Origin: Firmicutes bacterium UBA3914
GTDB taxonomy: Bacteria > Bacillota > Limnochordia > Darwinibacteriales > Darwinibacteriaceae
Length of the DNA: 31,926 nucleotides
NCBI GenBank assembly: GCA_002391385.1
Contig: DGEY01000075.1
Coordinates: 1 to 31,926, forward strand
Reading direction: 5' to 3'
Below the pieces are notes generated by a model. It was not told the DNA's origin, searched no databases, and was given only the letters and a program-made list of their open reading frames with translations. Made by a program: the position numbers and the translations under genes. Positions within the stretch are counted from its first letter, which is position 1; every line of letters starts with the position of its first letter. This document shows, piece after piece, positions 1-9,195 of the stretch.

Positions 1-23
1 AGCCCGTATTCTCGTTATTAGAC

Positions 24-75
24 AAAAAAGGGCCGTGCAGGAAGAACTAATCAACGTTCATTCTGCAACAGCCCC
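24..75 (-). terminator. Rho-independent terminator of the GH67 gene
   Basis: On the minus strand, just after the GH67 stop codon, GGGGC..TGCAG pairs with CTGCA..GGCCC across a loop of about 22 bases, and the descending arm is followed by a run of six T. The stem has an internal mismatch. It is read as the end of the GH67 transcript. Confidence 0.6.
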
Positions 76-85
76 TTGTTTTTTT

Positions 86-2104
86 CTAGGGATAGATCCT
101 GCGGCCTTGATCATCGGGGATGTGGGTTAGGCGGTAGAAGTAGGTGTTGATCACATCCCGCCACTCTTTGGCATCCACCAGCTGGCCCTCGAGGCGCTGT
201 AAGACATGGCGGAAGGTAGCCGCATCGATTTTCCCCTCCAGCCCCTTCCACTTCTCGATCATCTCCTCCACCTGCTCCACCCCGCGGAAATGGGTGTCGT
301 AGATATGCTGGATCAAGGTCTTCCCCGATTTGAGCCTGTAGGTGTAGGGGATCCGGTGGAAGAAGAGCAAAAGCTCTTCCGGGCAGGTCTCCGGGGATTC
401 GTAGCGGAGGGCGTTTTCCGGATGGTACTGGCCGGCAAAGCCTGTTCCGCTCTTCACGCTGCGGTCCACCCCGATCGCGCTGCGGTCTGCCCGGTGATAG
501 GTGCCCCACCGGGAAAACTCATAGCCCTCGGGGCTCGGGCCGTAGTGGTGGCCTGGATTGCACATCCAGCCGATCCCCAAGGGTACCGTGTAGTTCTCGT
601 AGATTTCCCAGGAACCAAGGAGCAGCTCGCCTATGGTCTCAACCACCTCAGGCTCCTGGCCGAAGGTGAGCACCGCCCATTCTTCCGTGATCCGCTGGGC
701 AGAAAGCCCCGGGTCCCAGGCCAGCCGCCCGTAGCCGTAGAGGTTGGCCTGGGCCAGGGTGTGGCCTGTCCAGTTGGGGTCGCTGCCCACATTGGACACG
801 CCGGCAAGACCGCTAAAGCGCATGGGAAAAACCGCTCCGGACACGATTTTACCCACAGTGGCCCCGGGGCCCTTGGCGTAAGTATCGAAATCCAGGATTT
901 CTTTCCACTGGGGAACCAGGTAGCAAAGATGCCGCTGCTGGCCCGTGTATTCCTGGGTGATCTGCAGCTCCAGGATCTGGTTGGTGCGCTCCAGCCCGCC
1001 AAAGAGGGGTGAAACCGGCTCCCGCACCTGGAAGTCCATGGGGCCGTTTTTGATCTGCAGGATCACATTGTCAGCAAACTGGCCGTCCAGGGGTTTGAAG
1101 TGGTCGTAGGCGGCCCTGGCCCGGTCGGTCTGGGTGTCCCGCCAGTCCTGCTGGCAGTTGTAGACAAAGCAGCGCCAGATCACAACTCCCCCAAAGGGCT
1201 CCACGGCCCTGGCCAGCATGTTGGCGCCCTCGGCGTGGCTGCGCCCGTAGGTGAAGGGCCCCGGCCTGTTTTCCGAGTCGGCCTTGACCAGAAAGCCGCC
1301 CAGGTCGGGGATGGCCCTGTAAACTTCAGCCGTGCGCCTCTGCCACCACTCCTGCACCGCGGGCTCCAGGGGATCGGCGGTATCCAGGCCGAATTCCAGG
1401 GGACTGGCGAAGTTGATGCTCAAATAGAGGCGGATACCGTATTCCCGGAAGATGGCGCTGAGGGTCTTGGCCATCTCCAATTTGGCGGCGATGAGCTGCG
1501 TTTCTTCTTTGTGCACGTTCACGTTGTTCACCGCAACGCCGTTGATCCCCACGGAGGCCAGCAGCCGGGCATAGTCCCGCACCCGCTCCAGATCGTCCAC
1601 CAGCTGGTTGTCCCGGAAGAAGATGGACCGGCCGGCATAGCCCCGCTCCACACTGCCGTCCAGGTTATCCCAGTGGTTGATCAGCCGCAGGCCTGTGCGG
1701 GGCCCATCCACCAGATCCAGCCCCGGCGCGATCTCCCCGAGCTGCAGGAAGCGCAGAAAGGCAAAGGTGCCGTAGAGCAGCCCCCGCTCCCCAGGGCTGG
1801 AGATCACTGCCCGCAGCTGACCCTGCTGTTCCCGCACCTTAAGGCGGAAGCCCTCTGGATTGCCCAAGTTCCCTTGTTCTTCGCGGCGCACCACAACGGA
1901 CGCTTCCTCCCCTACCAGAAGCTCCGGTGCCTCCCCCAAAAGGCCCTGCAAACCCCGGGTCAGCTCGGAGACTATGGCGCCCCGCAGACTTCCGGCCCCC
2001 CAAACGGACACGGTTTTGAACTTCCCTAAGTATTTATTCCCGGGAAGGGGGTCGTAGTTCAACCAGCAGCCGTAGTCCCTTAGGCTTTTGTAATCCTGCC
2101 CCAT
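86..2104 (-). CDS. aguA: Alpha-glucuronidase, glycoside hydrolase family 67
   Basis: A 672-residue GH67 enzyme, which removes (4-O-methyl)glucuronic acid from the non-reducing end of aldouronic acids released from glucuronoxylan. The family core includes LINHWDNLDGSVERGYAGRS near residues 141-160. By alignment from memory to the Geobacillus and Cellvibrio enzymes, the catalytic acid is E278 in KADSENRPGP, and the base residues are D357 in KNGPMDFQ and E385 in QITQEYTG. D357 and E385 are 28 residues apart, as in those enzymes. There is no signal peptide, so it acts in the cytoplasm on imported oligosaccharides. The ATG is preceded by AGAAGGAG at good spacing. It diverges from the GH3 gene, with which it would act in sequence. 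Length is normal for the family. Confidence 0.96.
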   Translation of the reverse strand: MGQDYKSLRDYGCWLNYDPLPGNKYLGKFKTVSVWGAGSLRGAIVSELTRGLQGLLGEAPELLVGEEASVVVRREEQGNLGNPEGFRLKVREQQGQLRAVISSPGERGLLYGTFAFLRFLQLGEIAPGLDLVDGPRTGLRLINHWDNLDGSVERGYAGRSIFFRDNQLVDDLERVRDYARLLASVGINGVAVNNVNVHKEETQLIAAKLEMAKTLSAIFREYGIRLYLSINFASPLEFGLDTADPLEPAVQEWWQRRTAEVYRAIPDLGGFLVKADSENRPGPFTYGRSHAEGANMLARAVEPFGGVVIWRCFVYNCQQDWRDTQTDRARAAYDHFKPLDGQFADNVILQIKNGPMDFQVREPVSPLFGGLERTNQILELQITQEYTGQQRHLCYLVPQWKEILDFDTYAKGPGATVGKIVSGAVFPMRFSGLAGVSNVGSDPNWTGHTLAQANLYGYGRLAWDPGLSAQRITEEWAVLTFGQEPEVVETIGELLLGSWEIYENYTVPLGIGWMCNPGHHYGPSPEGYEFSRWGTYHRADRSAIGVDRSVKSGTGFAGQYHPENALRYESPETCPEELLLFFHRIPYTYRLKSGKTLIQHIYDTHFRGVEQVEEMIEKWKGLEGKIDAATFRHVLQRLEGQLVDAKEWRDVINTYFYRLTHIPDDQGRRIYP

Positions 2105-2120
2105 ACCTGCCCACTCCTTC

Positions 2121-2149
2121 TTCAGTATTTCCTAATACCATGTTATAAT
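2121..2149 (+). promoter_or_regulatory. Extended -10 promoter of the GH3 gene
   Basis: TGTTATAAT is a perfect extended -10 element, with the TATAAT hexamer at 2144-2149. The -35 region 17 bases upstream (TTCAGT, 2121-2126) is poor, which an extended -10 can tolerate. Transcription would begin near 2156. The opposite strand of the same stretch must carry the GH67 promoter (candidate TTGTAA and TGGTATTAG, with short spacing). Confidence 0.6.
2133..2148. promoter_or_regulatory. Candidate degenerate GntR operator between GH67 and GH3
   Basis: TAATACCATGTTATAA matches 12 of 16 bases of the operator core TACTACCATGGTAGTA found twice elsewhere in the window. It is centred between the two divergent genes and overlaps the -10 of the GH3 promoter, a position suited to repression of both directions. 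Identified by eye; binding is inferred. Confidence 0.4.
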
Positions 2150-2184
2150 TGCTTACAAGAACTAAAAGAAAGATGGTGTATAAG

Positions 2185-4344
2185 ATGCTTTTCCAGCGAA
2201 GTGACCTGCCCATGGAAGAACGGATCAAAGACCTCATCTCCCGCCTCACCTTGGAGGAAAAGGTCTCCCAGCTGCTCTATGATTCCGCAGCCATCCCCCA
2301 TCTTGGCATCCCGGAGTACAACTGGTGGAATGAATGCCTGCACGGAGTGGCCCGGGCCGGCACCGCCACCGTCTTCCCCCAGGCCATCGGCATGGCCGCC
2401 AGCTTCAACGCCCCGCTCCTGCAGCAGGTGGCGGAGGTGATCGCCACGGAAGCCCGGGCCAAGCACCACGAAGCGGCCCGCCACGGCGATCGGGGCATCT
2501 ACAAAGGCCTCACCTTCTGGACTCCCAACATCAACATCTTCCGTGACCCCCGCTGGGGCCGGGGCCAGGAAACCTACGGCGAAGATCCCTACCTCACCGC
2601 CCAGCTGGGCATCGCCTTCGTCAAGGGCCTGCAGGGAGACCATCCCAAGTACTTAAAGGCGGCTGCCTGTGCCAAGCACTTCGCGGTGCACAGCGGACCG
2701 GAGAGCCTGCGCCACAGTTTCGATGCCCGCTGCAGCCAGAAAGACCTCTATGAAACGTACCTGCCCGCCTTCCGGGCCCTGGTGACCGAAGCCAAGGTGG
2801 AGTCGGTGATGGGTGCCTACAACCGCACCAACGGCGAGCCCTGCTGCGCCAGCCCCACCCTGCTGCAGAAGATCCTCAGGGAAGACTGGGGCTTCGAGGG
2901 CCATGTGGTCTCCGACTGCGGAGCTATCCACGACATCCACGCCCACCACAAGGTGACAGGCAGCCCCGAAGAGTCGGCTGCCCTGGCCGTGAAAAACGGC
3001 TGCGACCTCAACTGCGGACGGGTGTACCCGGCTCTGGTGGAAGCGGTGGCCCAGGGACTCATCTCCGAGGAGGAGATCGACCGGGCCCTGGCCAGGCTAC
3101 TGCGCACCAAGTTCAAGCTGGGCCTGTTTGACCCGGAAGAGGAAGTGCCCTACGCGCAGATCCCCTATGAAGTGGTGGCCTGCGACGAGCACCGCAGCTT
3201 GGCCCGGGAGATGGCCCGCCAGTCCATGGTCCTTTTGAAAAACGAAAACAACCTCCTGCCCTTGAGCAAGGAGCTCAAGACGGTGGCCGTGATCGGCCCC
3301 AACGCGGACAGCCGCAAGGTGCTCCTGGGCAACTACTTCGGCACTTCCAGCCAGCTGGTGACCGCCCTGGAGGGCATCCGCCGGAAGCTGGAACCGAACT
3401 GCCGCGTGCTCTATGCGGAGGGGTGCGATCTTACCACCACCAGACCGGGCTACTGGGGGAACAGCCCCCGGGAAGGCTTTGCCGAAGCGTTGGCTGTGGC
3501 CGAAAGGGCCGATGCGGTCATTATGTGCATGGGCGTCTCCCCAGATTTGGAAGGGGAAGAAGGCGCTGCGGCCAACAGCGACGGCGGAGGAGACCGGCTT
3601 ACCCTGGAGCTTCCCGGCATGCAGAACGAGCTGATCAAGGAAGTGGCTGCCCTGGGCAAACCACTTGTCCTGGTGCTCTTTAGCGGCAGCCCCCTGGCTG
3701 TGACCTGGGCCCAGGAAAACGTACCCGCCATTATCCAGGCCTGGTACCCAGGGGAAGAAGGCGGAAACGCCCTCGCGGACATCATCTTTGGGGATTACAA
3801 CCCCGCGGGACGGCTGCCCATAACCTTTGTCAAATCCCTGGATCAGCTGCCCCCCTTCACCGATTATTCCATGGAGGGGAGAACCTACCGATACCTGAAG
3901 GAAGAGCCCCTCTACCCCTTCGGCTACGGCTTAAGCTACACCAGCTTCACCTACAGCAACCTCCAGGCGCCTGCCGAGCTTAACATCGGGGAGGAGCTGG
4001 TGGTGCAGGTGGATGTGGAAAACACCGGCGCCCGGGCCGGGGACGAAGTGGTGCAGCTTTACATCAGGCACCGCGACGCCTCCGCGGCAGTGCCCCACCA
4101 CTCCCTCCAGGGCTTTGCCCGCATCCGGCTTGAACCGGGGGAAAAGCGCACGGTCACCTTCCGGCTCGCCCCCCGGCAGCTGGCTGTCTTCGACGAAGAG
4201 GGCCGCTGTCTGGTGGAGCCAGGTGCTGTGGAGCTTTTGGCCGGCGGAAGCCAGCCCGATGCCCGCAGTGAAGAGCTCACCGGGCAAAAACCCCTGCTCG
4301 GGCAGGTCCTGCTGGTGGGAGAAACCCTGGAGCTGCCCCGCTGA
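2185..4344 (+). CDS. Beta-xylosidase/beta-glucosidase, glycoside hydrolase family 3
   Basis: A cytoplasmic GH3 enzyme of about 719 residues with no signal peptide. It has the N-terminal TIM barrel (about 5-300, with NIFRDPRWGRGQETYGEDPY and KHFAVHSGPE), the GH3 C-terminal domain (about 340-570, with RQSMVLLKNENNLLPL) and a fibronectin-III-like tail (about 610-700). The nucleophile is Asp244 in the VVSDCGA motif. The NWWNECLHGVAR segment and the GH67 neighbour favour xylo-oligosaccharides as substrate, but beta-glucosidase activity cannot be excluded. An in-frame TTG at 2149 lies inside the -10 promoter and cannot be the start. ATG 2185 is preferred because GATGGTG lies 6 bases upstream; ATG 2173 is the alternative. 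Confidence 0.94.
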   Translation: MLFQRSDLPMEERIKDLISRLTLEEKVSQLLYDSAAIPHLGIPEYNWWNECLHGVARAGTATVFPQAIGMAASFNAPLLQQVAEVIATEARAKHHEAARHGDRGIYKGLTFWTPNINIFRDPRWGRGQETYGEDPYLTAQLGIAFVKGLQGDHPKYLKAAACAKHFAVHSGPESLRHSFDARCSQKDLYETYLPAFRALVTEAKVESVMGAYNRTNGEPCCASPTLLQKILREDWGFEGHVVSDCGAIHDIHAHHKVTGSPEESAALAVKNGCDLNCGRVYPALVEAVAQGLISEEEIDRALARLLRTKFKLGLFDPEEEVPYAQIPYEVVACDEHRSLAREMARQSMVLLKNENNLLPLSKELKTVAVIGPNADSRKVLLGNYFGTSSQLVTALEGIRRKLEPNCRVLYAEGCDLTTTRPGYWGNSPREGFAEALAVAERADAVIMCMGVSPDLEGEEGAAANSDGGGDRLTLELPGMQNELIKEVAALGKPLVLVLFSGSPLAVTWAQENVPAIIQAWYPGEEGGNALADIIFGDYNPAGRLPITFVKSLDQLPPFTDYSMEGRTYRYLKEEPLYPFGYGLSYTSFTYSNLQAPAELNIGEELVVQVDVENTGARAGDEVVQLYIRHRDASAAVPHHSLQGFARIRLEPGEKRTVTFRLAPRQLAVFDEEGRCLVEPGAVELLAGGSQPDARSEELTGQKPLLGQVLLVGETLELPR

Positions 4345-4357
4345 GGGGAAAGGCTGC

Positions 4358-4388
4358 GCGCCAGGTGCCTTGCCTGGCGCTTTTTTTA
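4358..4388 (+). terminator. Rho-independent terminator of the GH3 gene
   Basis: GCGCCAGG pairs with CCTGGCGC across a 7-base loop and is followed directly by seven T, a strong intrinsic terminator. The T run touches the stop codon of the convergent permease gene; the minus strand has no good T run, so it is mainly one-directional. Confidence 0.9.
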
Positions 4389-5252
4389 TTCCCCCGTGAT
4401 TCCCGATGTGCCCATGGTCTGGACGATCTTGGCCTGGTTGATCACGAAGACGGTCACGGGCACCGCCATGAGGATCACCGAGACGGCAGCGGCCACGCCG
4501 GCGCGGCCTACCCCGCCGCCGATGATCTGGCCCAGGGCGTAGGGCAGGGGTTTCAGCTCCTCCGAATAGATGAACATGGCCCCCTGGTCGCCCCAGAGCT
4601 GCTGGAAGTTCAGGATGATCAAGGTGAGCCAGGCCGGCTTGACGATGGGCATGACAATGCGCCAGTGGATATACCACTCGGAAGCCCCGTCAATGCGGGC
4701 CGCTTCCAAAAGCGAATCGTGGATCATGTGGGTAATGAAGTTGCGCATGAGGAACACACCCAAGGTGGTGCCCCAGGCGGGAATGACCAAGGCCGCGTAG
4801 GTGTTGATCCAGCCCAGGTAGGAGATGATCAAGTATCTGGGGATGACCAGCACAGAACCTGCGAACATCAGGGAAAACAGGATCAGGTTGTTGATCAAAC
4901 CCCGCCCCTTAAAGTCGTGTTTGGCCAGGGCATAGGCTGCCAGCGAACCTAGGATCACGTTGCCCGCGCTGCCGGCGCCGACGATGAAGAGGGAGTTAAA
5001 GAGATAGCGGGTCACCGGCACCCAGGACTGGGCCATGAGCAGGAAGAGATCGCTGAAGTTGCTCAGGGTGGGATGGCGCGGCAGAAACTGCGGCGGAAAG
5101 ATGAAAAGCTCGTTCAAGGGCTTAAAGGCCTGGCAGATGGTGTAGAACATGGGCAGGGCCATGTAGATGGCACCCAGACCCAAAAAGATCAGGATGACCA
5201 CATCGCCCCCGGTGGACCGTGCCAATCGACGATGACTGATCCTCAGACGCAT
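4386..5252 (-). CDS. ABC sugar transporter permease, MalG-type
   Basis: A 288-residue inner-membrane permease of the carbohydrate-uptake-1 family with about six hydrophobic segments. The cytoplasmic EAA loop that contacts the ATPase is visible as LEAARIDGASEWYIHWRIVMPIVKP. The start ATG has GGGGAGGG about 7 bases upstream. It is the last gene of the long minus-strand block, 16 bases after the partner permease, and follows the 1008-residue binding protein. These three genes therefore form one importer. The substrate is inferred from context as a xylan-derived or related oligosaccharide. No ATPase gene is nearby. Confidence 0.92.
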   Translation of the reverse strand: MRLRISHRRLARSTGGDVVILIFLGLGAIYMALPMFYTICQAFKPLNELFIFPPQFLPRHPTLSNFSDLFLLMAQSWVPVTRYLFNSLFIVGAGSAGNVILGSLAAYALAKHDFKGRGLINNLILFSLMFAGSVLVIPRYLIISYLGWINTYAALVIPAWGTTLGVFLMRNFITHMIHDSLLEAARIDGASEWYIHWRIVMPIVKPAWLTLIILNFQQLWGDQGAMFIYSEELKPLPYALGQIIGGGVGRAGVAAAVSVILMAVPVTVFVINQAKIVQTMGTSGITGE

Positions 5253-5268
5253 TGCGCTTCCCTCCCCG

Positions 5269-6159
5269 CTAACCTAAGCGGCGCAGCAGCCGCTGCACAA
5301 GGCGCTGCACCAGTACCATAGTGATAAAGAGCAGAACCGCCATGGCCGAAGCATAGCCCATCTCGTAGCGCACATAGCCGTAGTCGTTGATGTGCTGCAC
5401 GATGGTCCAGGTGGCCCAGTCGGTGGGGGCGGTGCCCGTGAGGGCCTGGATCTGGTCGGCCGCGGCAAAGGAGTTGGTGATGCTGATAATGGCGCCAAAC
5501 ATGAGGTGGTGCTTCATCATGGGCAGAGTGATGTACCACAGCTCCTGCCAGCGGTTGCGGATGCCATCGATGGCGCCCGCTTCGTAATAGATGGGGTCAA
5601 TCCCCTGGAGCCCGGCGATGAAGGTGAGGAAGCTCACGCCCAAGCTCATCCAAAGCACCACCACGATCACGATGGGCATCATCCAGTTGGGGTCCACCAG
5701 CCACTGAACGGGCTTGTCGATCAGTCCCCAGTAGAGCAGGACGCCGTTGATGTACCCGTAGGCATCGCCGCTGAAGAGCACCGTCCAGATCATGAAGGCG
5801 TTGGCGGATATGCTCGGCGCGTAAAAGAGCAGGGTGAGCACGGCCCGGATTTTGGGCTTGAGCTCGTTGATCAGCCAGGCGAAGACAAAGCACAGGGCAT
5901 AGCTCAACGGCCCGGTGATGGCGGCAAAGAGCAGGGTGTTTTTCACGGCGATGAGGAAGACATCATCCTCCAAAAACAGGGCCAGGTAATTGGACCAGCC
6001 CACCCAGCGGGGCGGCTCGATCATGTTGAAGTAGGTAAAGCTGAGCCCCACGGCCACCAGAATGGGAATGACCACGAAAACGGCGAAAACCGCCAGGAAT
6101 GGGGCCACAAACAGATAGGAGGTTCTCTTTTCCTTAAGCTCCAGCCAGAGTGCCTTCAT
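5269..6159 (-). CDS. ABC sugar transporter permease, MalF-type
   Basis: A 296-residue multispanning permease. Its N-terminus (SYLFVAPFLAVFAVFVVIPI) is typical of MalF/UgpA-type subunits, and its EAA loop is the slightly divergent YYEAGAIDGIRNRWQELWYITLP. Its ATG overlaps the stop codon of the giant binding-protein gene (ATGA, 6156-6159), which indicates translational coupling and a joint function. It pairs with the MalG-type permease that follows it. Confidence 0.93.
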   Translation of the reverse strand: MKALWLELKEKRTSYLFVAPFLAVFAVFVVIPILVAVGLSFTYFNMIEPPRWVGWSNYLALFLEDDVFLIAVKNTLLFAAITGPLSYALCFVFAWLINELKPKIRAVLTLLFYAPSISANAFMIWTVLFSGDAYGYINGVLLYWGLIDKPVQWLVDPNWMMPIVIVVVLWMSLGVSFLTFIAGLQGIDPIYYEAGAIDGIRNRWQELWYITLPMMKHHLMFGAIISITNSFAAADQIQALTGTAPTDWATWTIVQHINDYGYVRYEMGYASAMAVLLFITMVLVQRLVQRLLRRLG

Positions 6160-9100
6160 TCACGGCCTCCCCCTTCCACAAGCCCGTAGCGCTCCAAGAT
6201 ATCCCGGTACTCCTCGCCCAATCCCGGCGGATCCCAATCCAGCCGCCAAACGTGGGTGTAGTGATCCCAGAACAGTTCTTTCCAGCGGGGATCCAGCTCT
6301 TCCAGTTCTGTTTCATAGCCGAACTCCATGCGCTTGCGGGCAATCTCTCGATCGATCTCCCGGGCGTAGTCCAAAACCGACTCCCTGATGGGCGCGTTCT
6401 GCAGCACCACTGCCCGGAACAGCCAGTCGAACTGCCTGGTCACGTAATACCCGCCCAAAACGGGGGGCACTCCCTCCACCCAGTCCCACTGGATGTTCAG
6501 CTGCTCCCGCTCCTCCACCCGCCAGGGCAGCTCCTGCATGGCTTCCACGTTGGCCGTGGCGTAGCGGGCGCTGGCCCCGATGAGGGCTTCCAGCTCCCGG
6601 CCGAAGCGCACCTGGGTTTCCTTGCTCGTCCACCACTTCAAAAACTCCCAGGCTTCCTGCTTGTTCTGGGATTTCTCCAGGATGATGGAGCCCGTGGTAC
6701 CGCTGGGCATGATCACCGCCCCCAGCTGGTCCGTGCGGATCTGCAGAGCATCCTGGGCCACAGGTACGGCCCGGTTGATGGTTCCGTCGGCCTGCAGAGT
6801 ACCGGGGATGGGCGCCATGCCCCACTGTCCCCTCAGTTCTGTGGCGAACACAGACAGGGTGTTGAACTCCGCGTAGTTGGCGATGGCCAGGGGCATCTCA
6901 CCCATGCGGAAGCGGTTGATGAAGTTATACTGCAGGGGCAGACCCGACTGGGTAAAGAGGTTGGTCATCTGGGCAAAGATCTCCACCGCGGCGTGGGCAG
7001 TGAGGTTGGTTTGGATCACATCCTCTTTGTACAGACTGATCCCGTTCTGGTACAAAAACTGCACAAAGGTGTACATGCTGGGCCAGATCCCGAACTCCAG
7101 GTGGTGGTTCTGCAGCTCCGGCAGGATGCGCATCACGTCATCCCAGGTCTGGGGGACCTCCAGTCCCAGCTCATCTAAGATATCCTTGCGGTAAAAGAGC
7201 ATGGGGAAGCTCTGCACTTCCGGCAGGGCAAAGACCTGATCCCGGAAGCGGAAGGCCAGGAGGGCGGATTTCTTAAAGCGCTGAGCCACCTCGGGGAAAT
7301 CGGGGAACTGGCTCAGATCCACCACCGCACCCCGGAAGGCCAGGTCCATGTTGGCCGCGCCAATGGCCACATCGGGCTGGTTTCCGGCGATGGTGGCGGG
7401 GACCAGCAGCTGGTCCATGAAGGTGATCAGCTCCAGATCCACATGGATCCCCGTCTGCGGCGTGAAGCTGTCCTCAATCATCTGCTTGAGGATCTGGGCC
7501 TGGTCCCGTCCCAGGCCGATCCAGACCCTGATCCGCTTGGCCGGCTCACCGGCGCCTTGGTCAATATCGTGGATCGTGGTGTAGTCCCGGACAAAGGACG
7601 AAGCAAAGGCCCTCACTTCGTGGACCAAGACTTCCCAGAAAGTGGGCTTGGCCCTGGGCATTTTCTGCTCTGGGGAAGCCACCACCAAAAAGTCGATCTG
7701 TAGGGGCTGGCGCCGGGAGGTCATGATCCAGGTGCCCAGCTGCCCGATGGCATCCCGATACTCCTGGAGCAGATTGGGGATGGCATCGGGTTTGTCGTAC
7801 ATCCGCTCCAGCATGCGGGCAAAATCCAGCAGAGCCGCCCCGTGGCTGAGCTGCCCGGTGATGCGCTCGATCTCCGCCGCCAGGTAGCGCAGATCCTCAG
7901 CTCCCCCTTTGATCCGCTCCAGCAGCTGGGGCACCCGCTGCTCCAGCTGGTAACTGCGGATGGGGTCAGGGGTGGGCGAGGTGATCATGATGATGCTGCG
8001 GTAGATGCCGTTCAGCTCATACAAAGTCTTCTCAGCGAACTCGATGATGGGGCCCAGCTCGCCGAGGACGGCCTCCAGGCGGATTTCATGCCTGCCCTCG
8101 GTTAGGTAAAACAGGAAAGGCTCGCCCTGCTCCTCTTCCCCCAGCTGGACGATCTCGTAGCGGGAGGAGAAACGGAAGGGAATGGCGGCCACTTCCGCGA
8201 AGGGCACCTGGCCGTCGATGAGCAGCCTGCGGTTGCTCAGGTCCCCCCGGTTGATATTCTGTTTAGCCTTGATGGCTATTTTGTAATACCCATCCTGGGG
8301 GATCTCCACATGCCAGGCGATCCAGTCACCCACTTCCGCCCAGCGGTGGCCCCCCACGGAGTTGAGCCTGGTTTCCGCGTGGTGATAGGGTACCACCGTG
8401 GGATCGCCGGGGTCGGCCACGGCAAAGAGGGATGGACTGGAGCGGTAGGTGCTGGCCTCCCCTTCGATCTGGATGAAGATGCCCTCAAGCTCCGGTGCAC
8501 CTGGCTGCTCGGCCCGCACCTGGGCATAGGGCTTGGGGAGCGGGGCCTGGCAGAGCCTCAAATGTCCGATGATCATGGGCTCGGCCCGGGCAACCAGGCG
8601 GATGGTGTTCCAGCCCTCCTGGAAGTAGAAGAAGTAAGGGTGCTGTTCATAGCCCTCGGAATCGCTGAGGAACACCGTCTGCCACATGGGCTTTTCCACC
8701 TGTTGGGGACGGATCTCGTTGCCCGCGGCATCAAAGCGGGACGGCCCCGCATCGCCGAAAACGCGGTAGAAGACCAGGTATTCAGCTCCCGTGAAGGGCA
8801 GCTCTCCGTTGACGGCAATGCTGCGCTCCATGGCCGTGCTGCGTCCTGGCGCGGGGTAATAGGTGAGTTCGATGTTATACAGCCCCGCCTCTTCCACCCA
8901 CACATCCCATTCCACCATGCCCTGCTCATCCGTCCAAACCGTCAGGCCCGGATAGCCCCCATGCCGGAACAAGATCTCGGTTTTGCCCGTTGCCCGGGCG
9001 AAGGCCACCGCGGGAATCAACACCTCCCGCTGGGGATAAACCGGTTCCTGGATGCCCGCCAGGTACTCCCGGTAGGCGGGCGTTTCCCCAGACGCTGGTT

Positions 9101-9182
9101 GAGTACAGCAGATGAGGGCAGCCAGAACTAGCAGGCAGCTGAGGCCGAGTATGGAACCTGTTCCAAGGCGCCTGGTGAGCAT
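6156..9182 (-). CDS. Giant ABC solute-binding protein with two N-terminal CBM-like modules
   Basis: At 1008 residues this is more than twice the normal length of a sugar-binding protein. After a signal sequence (about 1-32) come two beta-sandwich modules of CBM6/35-like pattern: about 55-212 (WDVWVEEAGLYNIELTYYP) and about 236-385 (VGDWIAWHVEIPQDGYYKI). A helical linker follows (about 388-490), then a family-1 solute-binding domain (about 550-930, with LFYRKDILDELGLEVPQTWDDV and QEAWEFLKWWTS) and a charged helical tail. Cys25 and Cys26 follow ALI, which is not a normal lipobox, so lipidation is doubtful. The ATG has a strong AAGGAGG. It overlaps the next permease by 4 bases and follows the xylanase by 13. 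I infer that it captures oligosaccharides or polymer ends for the 5269 and 4386 permeases. Ligand unknown. Confidence 0.85.
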   Translation of the reverse strand: MLTRRLGTGSILGLSCLLVLAALICCTQPASGETPAYREYLAGIQEPVYPQREVLIPAVAFARATGKTEILFRHGGYPGLTVWTDEQGMVEWDVWVEEAGLYNIELTYYPAPGRSTAMERSIAVNGELPFTGAEYLVFYRVFGDAGPSRFDAAGNEIRPQQVEKPMWQTVFLSDSEGYEQHPYFFYFQEGWNTIRLVARAEPMIIGHLRLCQAPLPKPYAQVRAEQPGAPELEGIFIQIEGEASTYRSSPSLFAVADPGDPTVVPYHHAETRLNSVGGHRWAEVGDWIAWHVEIPQDGYYKIAIKAKQNINRGDLSNRRLLIDGQVPFAEVAAIPFRFSSRYEIVQLGEEEQGEPFLFYLTEGRHEIRLEAVLGELGPIIEFAEKTLYELNGIYRSIIMITSPTPDPIRSYQLEQRVPQLLERIKGGAEDLRYLAAEIERITGQLSHGAALLDFARMLERMYDKPDAIPNLLQEYRDAIGQLGTWIMTSRRQPLQIDFLVVASPEQKMPRAKPTFWEVLVHEVRAFASSFVRDYTTIHDIDQGAGEPAKRIRVWIGLGRDQAQILKQMIEDSFTPQTGIHVDLELITFMDQLLVPATIAGNQPDVAIGAANMDLAFRGAVVDLSQFPDFPEVAQRFKKSALLAFRFRDQVFALPEVQSFPMLFYRKDILDELGLEVPQTWDDVMRILPELQNHHLEFGIWPSMYTFVQFLYQNGISLYKEDVIQTNLTAHAAVEIFAQMTNLFTQSGLPLQYNFINRFRMGEMPLAIANYAEFNTLSVFATELRGQWGMAPIPGTLQADGTINRAVPVAQDALQIRTDQLGAVIMPSGTTGSIILEKSQNKQEAWEFLKWWTSKETQVRFGRELEALIGASARYATANVEAMQELPWRVEEREQLNIQWDWVEGVPPVLGGYYVTRQFDWLFRAVVLQNAPIRESVLDYAREIDREIARKRMEFGYETELEELDPRWKELFWDHYTHVWRLDWDPPGLGEEYRDILERYGLVEGGGRE

Positions 9183-9195
9183 GCTCGCTTCCTCC

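Noticed and set aside
9120..9182. Cys25/Cys26 of the giant binding protein as a lipoprotein anchor
   Set aside because: The preceding residues ALI do not fit the usual small residues at -1 and -2; left undecided rather than called.
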